From contig JALHRS010000003.1 of NCBI GenBank assembly GCA_022841325.1, positions 1 to 64,000 on the forward strand: DNA of 64,000 nucleotides, written 5' to 3'. This document shows positions 8,763 through 19,301 of the stretch, one piece after another. A program made the translations under genes and the position numbers. Within the stretch, counting starts at the first letter, position 1. The number at the start of each line of letters is the position of its first letter. The DNA comes from Lysobacterales bacterium. Lineage in GTDB: Bacteria > Pseudomonadota > Gammaproteobacteria > Xanthomonadales > SZUA-5. The notes beneath the pieces are model-generated. The model was not told where the DNA came from, made no database searches, and saw nothing but the letters and a program-made list of their open reading frames with translations.

Positions 8763-9734
8763 TCAGGAACGCCAATAGGCGCGTATGCCGGCCACGCCAT
8801 GGGCACCGCCGGACAGTGCCCGCTCCAGGTCTGCCGGACCCACGCCGCCGAGGGCAAAACAGGGCAGCCAGGTGCGGCGGGCAGCAGCAGCGAAGTCAGA
8901 CCAGCCCAGTGACGAGGCCAGTGGGTGGCTGGCCGTATGCTGCACGGGCGACAGTGAAACGGCATCGGCACCGAGTCGCTCGGCAGCCGTGAGTTCGGTC
9001 AGGTTGTGACAGGAAGCGAAGAGCCAGAGTGACTCGGGTACGGGGCGTCGGCTCATGTTCCGCAACTGCAGACTGGACAGGTGCACGCCATCAAATCCCA
9101 GGTGCATGGCAAGTTCAGGCTCAGCGTGGATCAGTACCGTGAGATCCGGACGCTGTCTGCGGACCTGTCGCAACATCGATTCCGCCAGCTCTGCCAGTCG
9201 CGGCGGCGCGCAGGCCTTGGCGCGCAGACTGACGATTCCAAGTCGGGGATTCTCCAGTGTGCGGGCCAGTCGTGACAGGAAGGCATCGGCGTCGGCGTCG
9301 GGTTCCGGCGTGATCAGGTATTCGCGGGGCAAGGCCAGGCGCGCACGAATCGGGCGATCCGGCGCGGGCATGGGGTAGTGCCGCAATTCCGCAGGCGACA
9401 GCCAGCGCAGCGCCTGATGCTCGTGGGCGATCGGCCGGCGGGCCCAGTTCCTGCAGATGAAGGTGTGCAGATTGAGGCTACGCGGCGGGCCACGCCAGCG
9501 CACCACGGCCAAGGGCTCCGGATGCTTGACGACCACGCCGATCTCCTCGGCCAGTTCCCGGATCAAGGCCTCAGTCGCGCGCTCGCCAACCGCAATCTTG
9601 CCACCCGGGAATTCCCACAGACCGCCGTCGCTGGCGTCCGCCGCACGCTGCGCAATCAGCAGCTGTCCGGCCTCGTCGATCAGCACGCCAGCCACTACCG
9701 CCAGCGCGCGGCTAGATCGCACGACCGCTGTCAT
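8763..9734 (-). CDS. Nudix hydrolase fused to thiamine-phosphate-synthase-like domain (MutT/ThiE)
   Basis: 323-aa two-domain protein. Residues 1-135 are a MutT-type Nudix hydrolase with a complete Nudix box, running from G44 (GGKIAVGERATEALIRE) through the LAEEIGV end. Residues ~160-323 resemble ThiE, a TIM barrel ending in PCFALGGVGPADL. MutT removes 8-oxo-dGTP from the nucleotide pool. The ThiE-like half of such fusions is usually of unproven activity, and here the pyrophosphate-binding residues cannot be verified by eye. The neighbour upstream on the same strand is secA, a common arrangement in gammaproteobacteria. Confidence 0.88.
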   Translation of the reverse strand: MTAVVRSSRALAVVAGVLIDEAGQLLIAQRAADASDGGLWEFPGGKIAVGERATEALIRELAEEIGVVVKHPEPLAVVRWRGPPRSLNLHTFICRNWARRPIAHEHQALRWLSPAELRHYPMPAPDRPIRARLALPREYLITPEPDADADAFLSRLARTLENPRLGIVSLRAKACAPPRLAELAESMLRQVRRQRPDLTVLIHAEPELAMHLGFDGVHLSSLQLRNMSRRPVPESLWLFASCHNLTELTAAERLGADAVSLSPVQHTASHPLASSLGWSDFAAAARRTWLPCFALGGVGPADLERALSGGAHGVAGIRAYWRS

Positions 9735-9851
9735 GCGCTAGGGCGTGGGCAGTCGGTGGACCGCGCCGTGGACGGCTGTGGGTGGGAGATCGGCTGCATG
9801 TCACTGCGCCGGGACAGCGCGCCCGTGCGCTGGCGCCCGGGCGACTGCGTC

Positions 9852-12599
9852 CTAATCCAGCTTGCCGTGGCAGGCCTTGTACTTCTTGCCGGAACCGCAG
9901 GGGCAGGGATCATTGCGCCCGACCTTCGCGCTGCCGCGCACGATCGGCTCACCGCGCACGCCACCCTGTGCGGCGGCATCCCAACCCGCCGGTGCCAGGC
10001 CCTGAGCCTGCGCCGCTTCATCATCAGTACCCAGCGAACCGGCGTCGGCATGCTGGAACTGCATGGGCGGTGCCTGCCGACGCTGGGCCTCGGCTTCCTC
10101 CAGGTCGTTTTCGCTGCGCACCCGCACGCGCGCCAGCATGCGGATGGTTTCCGACTTGACCCGCTCCAGCAGTTGCTCGAAGAGTTCGAAGGCTTCGCGC
10201 TTGAACTCCTGCTTGGGCTGTTTCTGTGCATAGCCGCGCAGGTGGATACCCTGTCGCAGATAATCCATGCGCGCCAGATGGTCCTTCCACTGACTGTCGA
10301 GCACGTTCAGCAGGATGGCCTTCTCGGCCATGCGGGTGATCTCCGAACCCATCACGGCTTCACGCTCACGGAAGTGGCGATCGACCGATTCGATGACCTT
10401 GTCGACCAGGCCTTCGGCATTGATGTCCGGATTGTCCTTGACCCAATGCTGTGGCTCGATCTCGACGCCCAGTTCGTCGGCAAAACTGCGCTTGAGCCCG
10501 TCCAGATTCCACTGTTCGTCGATCGAATCGGCCGGAATGTGGATCCGCGCCATGCTGCGCACCACGTCCTGACGCACCGAGACCAGGGTCTCCTGCACGT
10601 CGTCGGCGTCCATGATCTCGTTGCGCTGCTCGTAGATCACCTTGCGCTGATCGTTGGCAACGTCATCGAAATCCAGCAGATGCTTGCGGATGTCGAAATT
10701 GTGAGCTTCGACCTTGCGCTGGGCGTTCTCGATGGCGCGATTGACCAGCGGATGCTCGATCGACTCGCCTTCCTTCATGCCCAGCCGCTGCATCAGGCCA
10801 GCCAGCCGATCGGAGGCAAAGATGCGCATCAGCGAATCTTCGAACGCCAGGTAGAAACGCGATGAGCCGGGATCACCCTGACGACCGGAACGGCCGCGCA
10901 GCTGATTGTCGATACGGCGTGACTCGTGGCGCTCGGTGCCGACGATGTGCAGTCCGCCCGATTGCAGCACTTCTTCATGGCGACGCTTCCACTCGCTGCG
11001 CACCGCTTCGCGCTCGGCCTCGGTGGCTTCGTCGCCCAGTCCGTGCAATTCGGCGTCGAGGCTGCCGCCGAGCACGATATCGGTACCGCGACCGGCCATG
11101 TTGGTGGCGATGGTGACCGCACCCGGACGGCCGGCCTGGGCCACGATATGGGCCTCACGCTCGTGCTGCTTGGCGTTGAGGACCTCGTGGGGAATACCTT
11201 CCTTCTTCAGCAGGCCGGCGAGCAGCTCACTGGTTTCGATGGAGGTGGTGCCCACCAGGACCGGCTGGCGCTTGGTCCGGCGCTCGCGGATATCCTCGAC
11301 GATCGCCGCAAACTTGTCCTGGCGCGTCAGGAACACCAGATCGGTGGCGTCCTTGCGGATCATCGGCCGATGGGTAGGAATGACGATGACTTCCAGGCCA
11401 TAGATGCTCTGGAACTCATAGGCTTCGGTGTCGGCGGTGCCGGTCATGCCCGCCAGCTTCTTGTACATGCGGAAGAAGTTCTGGAAGGTGATCGATGCCA
11501 GCGTCTGGTTTTCACGCTGGATCGGCACATTTTCCTTGGCCTCGATGGCCTGGTGCAGGCCATCCGACCAACGCCGGCCAGCCAGCGTGCGCCCGGTGAA
11601 TTCGTCGACGATGATGACTTCGCCGTCGCGCACGATGTAATCGACATCGCGCTGGTACAGATGGGTGGCGCGCAGCGCCGCGTTCAGATGATGGACGACC
11701 GCCAGGTTCTGAACGTCGTAGAGGCTTTCGTCGGGCTTGATGATGCCGTTCTCGGCCAGGATCTGCTCGACCCGATGCATGCCCTGCTCGGACAGATGCA
11801 CCTGCTTCTGCTTTTCGTCGACCCAGAAATCGCCTTCGTCTTCCTCGGACTTCTGCTTCAACAGCTGCGGCGCGATGCGATTGATCTTGACGTAAAGCTC
11901 GGGCGATTCGTCGGCTGGACCGGAGATGATCAGCGGCGTGCGGGCTTCGTCGATCAGGATGGAATCCACTTCGTCGACGATCGCGTAATGCAATCCACGC
12001 TGCAGTCGGTCGGCCGGCTGGAAGGCCATGTTCGAGCGCAGATAGTCGAAGCCGTACTCGTTGTTGGTCCCGTAGGTGATATCGCAGGCATAGGACTGAC
12101 GCTTGGACTCCATGCTCTGTCCGGGCACGATCACACCGACGCTCAAGCCCAGTGCCGCGTACACCGGCGTCATCCAGGCCGCGTCACGCTTGGCCAGATA
12201 GTCGTTGACGGTCACCACATGCACGCCCTTGCCAGGCAGCGCATTCAGGTACACCGGCAGCGTCGCCACCAGGGTCTTGCCCTCGCCGGTGCGCATCTCG
12301 GCAATCTTGCCCTGATGCAAGACCATGCCGCCAATCAGCTGCACGTCGTAATGGCGCAGCCCCAGCGTGCGCCGGGCAGCTTCGCGTACGGCCGCAAAGG
12401 CTTCGGGCAGGAGCTGGTCTTCGCTCTGGCCATCGGCCAGGCGTTTGCGGAACTCATCTGTCTTGGCGCGCAATTCAGCGTCGCTCAACGCCTGGAAACT
12501 GGCTTCGAGCTCGTTGATGCGAGCAACGGTCTTGCGCATGCCGCGAACGACACGATCGTTGCGACTACCGAAGATCCGGGTCAAAAGGGCGTTGAACAT
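9852..12599 (-). CDS. secA: Preprotein translocase ATPase SecA
   Basis: 915-aa motor of the Sec pathway that pushes unfolded preproteins through SecYEG. Walker A MRTGEGKT is at 102-109, with helicase-like motifs and the preprotein-crosslinking domain after it. The C-terminus is the zinc-binding SecB-contact tail with [14 protein letters not shown], the C-x-C-x8-C-H pattern. The linker before the tail is rich in Gln and Ala. No purine-rich Shine-Dalgarno precedes the ATG; the upstream bases read CCTCCCCT. No secM-like gene is seen upstream. Confidence 0.98.
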   Translation of the reverse strand: MFNALLTRIFGSRNDRVVRGMRKTVARINELEASFQALSDAELRAKTDEFRKRLADGQSEDQLLPEAFAAVREAARRTLGLRHYDVQLIGGMVLHQGKIAEMRTGEGKTLVATLPVYLNALPGKGVHVVTVNDYLAKRDAAWMTPVYAALGLSVGVIVPGQSMESKRQSYACDITYGTNNEYGFDYLRSNMAFQPADRLQRGLHYAIVDEVDSILIDEARTPLIISGPADESPELYVKINRIAPQLLKQKSEEDEGDFWVDEKQKQVHLSEQGMHRVEQILAENGIIKPDESLYDVQNLAVVHHLNAALRATHLYQRDVDYIVRDGEVIIVDEFTGRTLAGRRWSDGLHQAIEAKENVPIQRENQTLASITFQNFFRMYKKLAGMTGTADTEAYEFQSIYGLEVIVIPTHRPMIRKDATDLVFLTRQDKFAAIVEDIRERRTKRQPVLVGTTSIETSELLAGLLKKEGIPHEVLNAKQHEREAHIVAQAGRPGAVTIATNMAGRGTDIVLGGSLDAELHGLGDEATEAEREAVRSEWKRRHEEVLQSGGLHIVGTERHESRRIDNQLRGRSGRQGDPGSSRFYLAFEDSLMRIFASDRLAGLMQRLGMKEGESIEHPLVNRAIENAQRKVEAHNFDIRKHLLDFDDVANDQRKVIYEQRNEIMDADDVQETLVSVRQDVVRSMARIHIPADSIDEQWNLDGLKRSFADELGVEIEPQHWVKDNPDINAEGLVDKVIESVDRHFREREAVMGSEITRMAEKAILLNVLDSQWKDHLARMDYLRQGIHLRGYAQKQPKQEFKREAFELFEQLLERVKSETIRMLARVRVRSENDLEEAEAQRRQAPPMQFQHADAGSLGTDDEAAQAQGLAPAGWDAAAQGGVRGEPIVRGSAKVGRNDPCPCGSGKKYKACHGKLD

Positions 12600-12747
12600 A
12601 GGGGAGGTGTGAAGGCTGGATGAGGAAAGCAGGGCCGCGAGTCTACCCGATTCACTTCGGGGAGGCCTACGGAAGGGTTGCGCAGCTTCTGAACACGCCG
12701 CGAGTGGAAGGAGGTGGGGACGATCGGTGGAGAATCAAGCCAGGCGA

Positions 12748-13209
12748 TCAGCACCAGCGCCGCACGCTCCGGCAGTAGTCCTGATAGGACTGACCAAAGT
12801 GAGCGGCAATGGCTTCCTCTTCAGCTGAAATCTGATAGCGGTTGAGGTAGATCACGAACACCGGCAGCAGCGCCATGCCGATGGGTTGCGCCATCCATGC
12901 AGCAAGCCCAGCCAGCACCAGCAGCATGCCCAGATACATGGGATTGCGGCTGTAACGGAAGACTCCGCTGGTGACCAGCGCCGAAACGCGATGCGGATGC
13001 ATGGGATGTACGGTGGTGCGCGCGCGCCGGAACTCGAGTACGCCGGCTATGGCAATGACCACCCCGGAGGCGGCCAGAATCACCGCCAGCAGGGATCGCA
13101 GCCACAGGGGAATCGACCAGAACTGCAGCCACCTGCCGGAACCAGCAATCGCCAGCGCCAGGATGGCAAAGACCAGCAGTGGCGGGACTCGCAGTTTCAG
13201 CGTCGGCAC
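12748..13209 (-). CDS. Isoprenylcysteine carboxyl methyltransferase-family membrane protein
   Basis: 153-aa protein with about four hydrophobic segments and the family motif YSRNPMYLGMLL near residues 89-100, then a C-terminal EEEAIAAHFGQSYQDYCRSVRRW segment. In ICMT/PEMT-like proteins this part binds S-adenosylmethionine and the lipid substrate. Bacterial members of this size have mostly unknown substrates. The start is GTG. It lies alone between secA and the M23 peptidase gene, all on the same strand. Confidence 0.8.
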   Translation of the reverse strand: MPTLKLRVPPLLVFAILALAIAGSGRWLQFWSIPLWLRSLLAVILAASGVVIAIAGVLEFRRARTTVHPMHPHRVSALVTSGVFRYSRNPMYLGMLLVLAGLAAWMAQPIGMALLPVFVIYLNRYQISAEEEAIAAHFGQSYQDYCRSVRRWC

Positions 13210-13256
13210 GGCCTGCGTCAGCGCAATTCGGCCCAGAGGGTGAGCTCAGGGCGCAC

Positions 13257-14192
13257 TCAGCGGATCGCGCTGACGAACTTCTTCGGGTTGATCGGCTTGC
13301 CGTCCTGCCAGACCTCGAAATGCACATGGGAACCGGTGGCGCGGCCGGTGGAACCCATCTTTCCGATCAGCTGGCCGCCGGTGACCACGTCACCCACCTC
13401 CACCAGATTCTTGTCGTTGTGGGCATAGCGGGTGGTGTAGCCGTTGCCGTGATCGATATCGATCATGTTGCCGTAAGACGGATGGCGCCCCGCGAAAACG
13501 ACGACACCACTGGCGACAGTCAGCACATCAGCGCCCTTGACGCCATCGAAATCGATGCCCGAATGGAAGGCGCGGGTGCCATTGAAGGGGTCGATGCGCA
13601 TGCCGAACTGCGAGGCCATGAAGCCGGAACGCACCGGCATGCCGGAAGGCATGAATTCGGCATCCAGATCACGATCCAGCAGCAGCGTCTCCAGCACACC
13701 CAGCTGTTCGGCCTGGGTGTCGAACTGGGCGCGCAAGCGCACCAGCGTGTCAGAGAACTGCGGAGCGAAATAATCGTCGTCGATCGGAGCATGCCCTTCC
13801 GGGCCACCGATGCTCGGTGCCTTGGCGAAATCGAATTCGCCATCGTCGAGCTTGCCCATGCGGGTCAGGCGCTGACCCAGCGCGTTCAGGCGGGTCGCCT
13901 GTGCCTGCAGCTCGCCGAGCTGGATGGCGAGGGCATCCAGATCGCGGCGGGACTGCGCCTCGGTCTGATCCAGCTGTGCCTTCTGCGCGATCAGCTGCGC
14001 CCGCAGCGTTTCGACGTCGTTGACGCTCAAGCCCTCGACATTGCCGAAACCACGACCAGCCATGAAGCCGAGGCTGACGATCGCGCCAAGCACGATCAGG
14101 GCAGCACTCGCGCAAAGCCAGCGAGTGCGGGTGCACGCCAGATTGAACTGACGCGAACCGGAATTGGGACCACCTACCAGTATGATGTTCAT
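13257..14192 (-). CDS. M23 family murein endopeptidase-like protein
   Basis: 311-aa protein with an N-terminal transmembrane helix (about residues 25-45), a coiled-coil region (about 58-110) and a C-terminal LytM/M23 domain. Zinc ligands are visible as H-S-G-I-D and H-V-H, with GRATGSHVHFEVW. It probably cleaves peptide cross-links in the periplasm, or acts as a divisome hydrolase or activator in view of its place beside lpxC and the dcw cluster. The open frame extends upstream over the divergent dciA-like gene; the ATG at 14192 with GGAG just upstream starts the membrane anchor and was chosen. Confidence 0.88.
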   Translation of the reverse strand: MNIILVGGPNSGSRQFNLACTRTRWLCASAALIVLGAIVSLGFMAGRGFGNVEGLSVNDVETLRAQLIAQKAQLDQTEAQSRRDLDALAIQLGELQAQATRLNALGQRLTRMGKLDDGEFDFAKAPSIGGPEGHAPIDDDYFAPQFSDTLVRLRAQFDTQAEQLGVLETLLLDRDLDAEFMPSGMPVRSGFMASQFGMRIDPFNGTRAFHSGIDFDGVKGADVLTVASGVVVFAGRHPSYGNMIDIDHGNGYTTRYAHNDKNLVEVGDVVTGGQLIGKMGSTGRATGSHVHFEVWQDGKPINPKKFVSAIR

Positions 14193-14245
14193 GCTCTCCA
14201 GACCTTCGTCACCTTCGCCGGTGCGCAAAAAACACGAGATTCGCA

Positions 14246-14563
14246 ATGGCCCGCTATCCCGCGCTTGGTGAAACCCTCCAGGACATGCCCAGCCTGGCTG
14301 CGCTCGTTGCCGAAGCGCGCCGTATCGGGGATCTGGATCGGCGCCTGCGCGCCGTCCTGCCACCTCGATTGGCTGCCCAGTGCCGCCTCGCCAATTGCCG
14401 CGACGGTCAGCTGGTGTTCCTGGCGCGTACACCCGAATGGGCGTCCAAGCTGCGCCTTTCGAGCCGACAACTCCTCGACGAGGCCAAATTGGCACTCGCT
14501 GTAGAAGAATTGCGACTCACCGTGAAGGTCGCGCGTCCTGATGCGAATTCCCCGTTCGCATAA
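14246..14563 (+). CDS. DUF721 / DciA-like protein
   Basis: 105-aa protein of the DUF721 family, which includes DciA, the loader of the replicative helicase in bacteria that lack DnaC. Visible family features are an amphipathic N-terminal helix, LPPRLAAQCRLANCRDGQLVFLARTPEWASKLR with its conserved W, then a final beta-hairpin. It is divergent from the M23 gene and convergent with lpxC, the usual DUF721 setting in xanthomonads. Whether it is the functional DciA cannot be judged from sequence alone, because it is shorter than many DciA proteins. Confidence 0.75.
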   Translation: MARYPALGETLQDMPSLAALVAEARRIGDLDRRLRAVLPPRLAAQCRLANCRDGQLVFLARTPEWASKLRLSSRQLLDEAKLALAVEELRLTVKVARPDANSPFA

Positions 14564-14615
14564 GTTCGAACGACCTCGTCCAGTTGCGACGCCCGACCAG
14601 CCGTCTCGCCTGAAC

Positions 14616-14655
14616 CAACCGGCAAACGCCGGTTGTTGTCGTGGCCCTAGGGCCA
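14616..14655. terminator. Hairpins between convergent dciA-like gene and lpxC
   Basis: A perfect stem CAACCGGC/GCCGGTTG with loop AAAC (14616-14635) is followed by TTGTC on plus. A 14-nt palindrome TGGCCCTAGGGCCA lies at 14642-14655. Their place between convergent genes fits transcription termination, but the T-tract is short. Confidence 0.45.
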
Positions 14656-14741
14656 TTCAGCATCCTGCTGAAGATCTTCCCTGACTGCTTTGTTCTTCTG
14701 GTTTGTGTTGCCGCCGACCGGGCAGTGGTCGGCGCCCGCGC

Positions 14742-15653
14742 CTACACCGCCTGAGCGGGGTGAGCGTAGGAAATCGGTACTTCTTCCGGGCGGTCGAATA
14801 CGACTTCTTCCCAGGCGCTCTCGTCGGCCACCAGGGCACGCAAGAGTCTGTTGTTGAGGAAGTGACCGGACTTGTGTCCGTAGAACGCACCGATCAGGCT
14901 GTGTCCCAACAGATACAGGTCGCCGATCGCGTCCAGGATCTTGTGTTTGACGAACTCGTCTTCGTAACGCAGTCCGTCTTCATTGAGCACGCGGTAGTCG
15001 TCGAGCACGATGGCATTGTCCATCGAACCGCCGAGTACCAGATTGCGTTCGCGCAACATTTCCAGGTCGCGCATGAATCCGAAGGTACGGGCGCGACTCA
15101 CTTCCTTGACGAAGGAGGTGGTCGAAAAGTCGATCTCGGCCTTGCAGGTCTTCTGGCTGAAGGCCGGGTGATCAAATTCGATCGAGAAACCCACCTTGAA
15201 GCCATCGAAAGGCTCGAAGCGCGCCCACTTGTCACCGTCGCTGACGACGATTTCCTTGCGGATGCGGATGAAACGCTTGTGCGCGTTCTGTTCCTCGATG
15301 CCTGCAGACTGCAGCAGGAACACGAAAGGACCGGCGCTGCCGTCCATGATCGGCACTTCCGACGCAGACAGATCGACGTAGGCATTGTCGATGCCCAATC
15401 CGGCGAATGCAGACAGCAGATGTTCGATGGTGGCAACGCGAACGCCGTCGCGCACCAGGGCGGTAGACAGGCTGGTGTCGCCCACATTCTCGGCGCGCGC
15501 ATGCAGACAAACCGGTTCAGCAAGATCGGTGCGGCGGAAAACAATGCCGGTGTTGACGGCCGCAGGCCGCAACGTCATGTACACCTTCTGACCGGAATGA
15601 ATGCCTACGCCCGTTGCTCGGATGACGTTCTTCAACGTGCGCTGACGAATCAT
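14742..15653 (-). CDS. lpxC: UDP-3-O-acyl-N-acetylglucosamine deacetylase
   Basis: 303-aa zinc enzyme of the committed step of lipid A synthesis in the cytoplasm. Zinc-ligand and catalytic motifs are visible: [27 protein letters not shown] and GHKSGH. The open frame continues upstream to 15749, but the ATG at 15653 begins the conserved MIRQRTLKN start and gives the standard length. It is the last gene of the dcw region, 296 nt downstream of ftsZ, and may have its own promoter. Confidence 0.97.
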   Translation of the reverse strand: MIRQRTLKNVIRATGVGIHSGQKVYMTLRPAAVNTGIVFRRTDLAEPVCLHARAENVGDTSLSTALVRDGVRVATIEHLLSAFAGLGIDNAYVDLSASEVPIMDGSAGPFVFLLQSAGIEEQNAHKRFIRIRKEIVVSDGDKWARFEPFDGFKVGFSIEFDHPAFSQKTCKAEIDFSTTSFVKEVSRARTFGFMRDLEMLRERNLVLGGSMDNAIVLDDYRVLNEDGLRYEDEFVKHKILDAIGDLYLLGHSLIGAFYGHKSGHFLNNRLLRALVADESAWEEVVFDRPEEVPISYAHPAQAV

Positions 15654-15949
15654 CGTGTGTGGTCTCGGCTTCGATCGGGCAATACGGCCGACGGATCGTA
15701 GCACACGAGATTGACCGAGCAAAGACGCCAGTAGCGCCCGGCGCAACAAACTGTTGCGTCGCAGCCACAGATGACAGGGTTGTGCGCGGATACAACAACC
15801 CCTGATGGCGCCCCGACCAGGAACGACGGGGCTGATCGGATAAACGCGAAATGCCGCCGCCAGAGGCCATCCCTGCCCCCAGCGGCGCTGGCTGTCACAC
15901 CCACCGACGCCCGCCGCCGAGGCGGTCGGGTGTCGTCATGTCCGGCGCT
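15654..15949. other. lpxC-ftsZ spacer
   Basis: This 296-nt spacer holds no credible gene. An imperfect inverted repeat around 15775-15809 (CAGGGTTGT with ACAACCCCTG) may form a weak hairpin on either strand. It presumably contains the lpxC promoter, but no clear -35/-10 pair was picked out. Confidence 0.35.
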
Positions 15950-17161
15950 TCAGTCAGCCTGACGACGCAGGAAGGCGGGAATGTCCAGATAATCGTATTC
16001 GGTGTCTGACGCCGCCTGCGGTGCCGCTGCAGATGCAGATGCGGAACCGCCGGTGCCGAAACGACGCGCCTGCTGTTGCGGGCGCAGCGTCGGCTGCGGC
16101 TCGACGCTGACCGGGGCAACCTCGACTTCCGGGGCGCGAACCACGCGGAAATTGTTGCGCATGGGCGGCCCGGTGAAGGCGTCCGCCGGCACCCGCTGGG
16201 CCTGCCGATTGAGCCCGGTGGCGACCACGGTCACCCGGATCTCGTCTTCCAGATCCATGTCGAGCACGGTGCCGATCTTGATGTTGGCATCTTCGGCGGC
16301 GAATTCGGCGACGGTCTGGCCGACCTCGTTGTATTCGCGCATGGTCAGGTTCGGACCGGAAGTGATGTTCACGAGGATGCCGCAGGCGCCCTTGAGATTG
16401 ATGTCTTCCAGCAGCGGATTGCCGATGGCGGCCTCGGTGGCGGCCACGGCGCGATCGTCGCCCTTGGCCTTGCCGGTCCCCATCATCGCCAGACCCATTT
16501 CGCTCATCACGGTGCGGACGTCGGCAAAATCGACGTTGATCAGACCCGGGCGGGTAATCAGGTCGGCGATGCCCTGGACCGCGCCGAGGAGCACGTCATT
16601 GGCTTCACGGAAGGCGTTCAGCAGCGAAACCTCGCGGCCGAGCACGGTCAGCAGCTTTTCGTTCGGAATGGTGATCAGGCTGTCCACGTGCTGGGCCAGT
16701 TCCTCGATACCCTTCATCGCCACCTGCATGCGTCGACGCCCCTCGAAGGGGAAGGGTTTGGTCACGACGGCCACGGTCAGGATGTCCAGATCCTTGGCAA
16801 TCTGGGCGATGACGGGTGCCGCGCCGGTGCCGGTGCCACCGCCCATGCCGGCGGTGATGAAGACCATGTCGGCACCACGCAGCGCTTCGCTGATGCGCTC
16901 GCGATCCTCGATGGCGGCCTGCCGACCCACTTCCGGATTGGCGCCCGCCCCCAGGCCCTTGGTGACATTGGTGCCCAGCTGCAGCAGGGTGATGCCATCC
17001 GCCCGGCGCAGAGCCTGGGCATCGGTATTGGCGACGACGAATTCGACGCCTTCGATGTTGCCGCCGATCATGTGGGCGATGGCATTTCCACCACCGCCGC
17101 CGACGCCGATGACCTTGATCACGGCATTCGGTGTTGCGCTTTCCATCAATTCAAAGTTCAT
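15950..17161 (-). CDS. ftsZ: Cell division GTPase FtsZ
   Basis: 403-aa tubulin homologue that forms the Z ring. The tubulin signature GGGTGTGAAPVIA lies near residues 107-119, with IGVGGGGGNA at the N-terminus. A variable Ala/Pro/Gln-rich linker precedes the C-terminal conserved peptide DYLDIPAFLRRQAD, which contacts FtsA and ZipA. The open frame extends 18 codons upstream; the ATG at 17161 starts the family sequence MNFELMES. It is separated from ftsA by 153 nt that may hold an extra promoter. Confidence 0.98.
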   Translation of the reverse strand: MNFELMESATPNAVIKVIGVGGGGGNAIAHMIGGNIEGVEFVVANTDAQALRRADGITLLQLGTNVTKGLGAGANPEVGRQAAIEDRERISEALRGADMVFITAGMGGGTGTGAAPVIAQIAKDLDILTVAVVTKPFPFEGRRRMQVAMKGIEELAQHVDSLITIPNEKLLTVLGREVSLLNAFREANDVLLGAVQGIADLITRPGLINVDFADVRTVMSEMGLAMMGTGKAKGDDRAVAATEAAIGNPLLEDINLKGACGILVNITSGPNLTMREYNEVGQTVAEFAAEDANIKIGTVLDMDLEDEIRVTVVATGLNRQAQRVPADAFTGPPMRNNFRVVRAPEVEVAPVSVEPQPTLRPQQQARRFGTGGSASASAAAPQAASDTEYDYLDIPAFLRRQAD

Positions 17162-17314
17162 TATCAGACCCTCGCGAATGTGCCAGCCAGTTGTCGTCCT
17201 TGCCGATCTGCGCAATCCCTGCGCGCCTCGGTCTCCCCCGACGGAATCCCCTCATTCCGTCGCCACACTGCATCCCGCGCACCCACTCAGAGGTCGCCCG
17301 GCGATGCGTGATTC

Positions 17315-18544
17315 TCAAAATTCACCACCCACAAACTGCTTGATCCGTTCCCACAGACTGCGCGCGCCGCTGACCGGTCGGCTGCTGCTGCGCGGGCGCG
17401 CCTGCGAGCCGTAGATCAGCAGACCGACGCCGGCCGAGTGCATCGGATTGCCGACGATCTCGGCCAGGCCGTTGACGTGCTGCGGCAGGCCGAGGCGCAC
17501 CGGCATGTGGAAGATCTCCTCCGCCAGTTCGACGGCACCGTCCATGCGCGAGGCGCCGCCGGTGAGGACCACGCCAGCGGCGATCAGGTCCTCGAATCCG
17601 CTGCGCCGAAGTTCGGCCTGCGCCAGCGAGAACAACTCCTCGTAGCGTGGCTGCACCACTTCGGCCAGGGTCTGGCGCGCCAGTCGCCGCGGTGCGCGGT
17701 CGCCGACACTGGGCACCTGGATGCTCTCGTCGGCGGTGGCCAGATGGGCCAGCGCGCAGGCGTACTTGAGCTTGATTTCCTCCGCATGCGGCGTGGGGGT
17801 GCGCAGCGCCACGGCAATGTCGTTGGTGACCTGATCGCCGGCGATGGGCAAGACCGCGGTGTGACGGATGGCGCCCTGGGCAAAGACCACGATGTCGGTG
17901 GTGCCGGCACCAATGTCGATCAGGGCCACGCCGAGCTCGCGCTCGTCATCGGTGAGTACGGCATGACTGGCGGCCAGCGGCTGCAGGATCAGATCGTCCA
18001 CTTCCAGGCCGCAGCGGGCGATGCACTTGGTGATGTTCTGGGCGGCGCTGCCGGCCGCCGTGACCAGGTGCACACGGGCTTCCAGGCGCACGCCGCTCAT
18101 TCCGATCGGATAGCGGATGCCCTCCTGCTCGTCGATGACATATTCCTGCGGCAGCACATGCAGGATCTTCTGATCGGCCGGAATCGGCATCGCCCTTGCG
18201 GCATCGAGTACCCGGTCGACGTCGAAATCGGTCACTTCCTTGTCGCGGATGGCGACGATGCCATGCGAATTCAGGCTCTTGACGTGACTGCCGGAAATGC
18301 CAGCGTATACCGAGCGGATCTCGCAGCCGCTCATCTGTTCGGCCTCCTCGATGGCGCGCTGGATCGATTGCACCGTCGACTCGATGTCCACCACCACGCC
18401 GCGCTTGATGCCACGACTGGGCTGACTGCCCATGCCGATGATCTCGACCGGCTCGCCCGGCGCGTACTCGCCGACCATGGCCACCACCTTGGAGGTGCCA
18501 ATGTCGAGTCCGACGATCAGGGTCTTGTCGCTTTTGCGGCTCAT
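17315..18544 (-). CDS. ftsA: Cell division protein FtsA
   Basis: 409-aa actin-like ATPase that tethers FtsZ to the membrane. The phosphate-1 motif GLDIGTSKV is near residue 12. The second phosphate loop LIDIGAGTTDIVVF and an adenosine motif LTGGASRMDGAVELAEE are visible. A C-terminal amphipathic helix (LWERIKQFVGGEF) would insert in the membrane. The open frame runs upstream inside ftsQ; the ATG at 18544 begins the family sequence. It lies 22 nt after ftsQ. Confidence 0.97.
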   Translation of the reverse strand: MSRKSDKTLIVGLDIGTSKVVAMVGEYAPGEPVEIIGMGSQPSRGIKRGVVVDIESTVQSIQRAIEEAEQMSGCEIRSVYAGISGSHVKSLNSHGIVAIRDKEVTDFDVDRVLDAARAMPIPADQKILHVLPQEYVIDEQEGIRYPIGMSGVRLEARVHLVTAAGSAAQNITKCIARCGLEVDDLILQPLAASHAVLTDDERELGVALIDIGAGTTDIVVFAQGAIRHTAVLPIAGDQVTNDIAVALRTPTPHAEEIKLKYACALAHLATADESIQVPSVGDRAPRRLARQTLAEVVQPRYEELFSLAQAELRRSGFEDLIAAGVVLTGGASRMDGAVELAEEIFHMPVRLGLPQHVNGLAEIVGNPMHSAGVGLLIYGSQARPRSSSRPVSGARSLWERIKQFVGGEF

Positions 18545-18566
18545 GGGTTCGGGGTCATCACAAGGG

Positions 18567-19301
18567 TCAGTTGGGCAGGGACGCAGCAGGCTGCGCATCG
18601 GCATAGCGCACGGCATAGCCGTGGGTGTAACGCAGATCGACGTGGGCGATCGGACGCGGGTCGAGCATGGCCAGGCGCGGCAGGCTGCTGATGAAGCGCT
18701 TCCAGCGGGCCTCCTGGTCGAGACTGCCCAGGTGCACGCGCAGACCATCGTCCAGCTGCAGCTCCAGGGCGCCGCGGGCGCTCATCCGGGCTACGGTGAT
18801 GCGGCGACCGATGCGCTCGACGTCGCCGCTGGCGAAGCGGTAGTACTCGGCCAGTTGCAGCATCTGCTCGGCCGGCGCGTCGAGCAGCGGCAGCCCACGG
18901 GTTTCACCCACACCGCGGGCGTTGAAGACATTGCCGCTGACGTCGACCAGACGATCGACCCCTTGACGTCCGAGGACCCGGCGTTCGCGCACCCGCACTT
19001 CCAGGGTGTCCGGCCAGATCTTGCGCACTTCGGCCTCTGCCACCCAGGGCAGGCTCAGGGCACTGGCCCGCACCGCGACCAGGTCGACAAAAAAGAAGCC
19101 GCGCGCCGCCTCCGGCGCCACCGCAGCCCGTATCTGCTCGGCGCTGACGCGCTCGAAGGGCCCGCTGGCATCCACCCAGCGGAACGGCAGCAAGGCGCCG
19201 CCGTTGCGCGCCATGTAGGCGCCGGCCACCAGCACCAGCACGGCAGCCACGGCCAGCAGGGCCGATGCGCTGGTCACCCAGTTGCGGCGTTGCCCGCTCA
19301 T
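18567..19301 (-). CDS. ftsQ: Cell division protein FtsQ
   Basis: 244-aa bitopic divisome protein with a short cytoplasmic N-terminus, one transmembrane helix (about residues 11-30), a POTRA domain ([13 protein letters not shown], then [23 protein letters not shown]) and a beta domain. It recruits the FtsB-FtsL complex. The open frame extends far upstream within ddlB; the ATG at 19301 overlaps the ddlB stop (ATGA) and begins right before the membrane anchor, so it was chosen. Confidence 0.93.
   Translation of the reverse strand: MSGQRRNWVTSASALLAVAAVLVLVAGAYMARNGGALLPFRWVDASGPFERVSAEQIRAAVAPEAARGFFFVDLVAVRASALSLPWVAEAEVRKIWPDTLEVRVRERRVLGRQGVDRLVDVSGNVFNARGVGETRGLPLLDAPAEQMLQLAEYYRFASGDVERIGRRITVARMSARGALELQLDDGLRVHLGSLDQEARWKRFISSLPRLAMLDPRPIAHVDLRYTHGYAVRYADAQPAASLPN

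Noticed and set aside
14193-14495. N-terminal extension of the M23 peptidase
   Set aside because: Overlaps the divergent dciA-like gene and precedes the natural membrane anchor.
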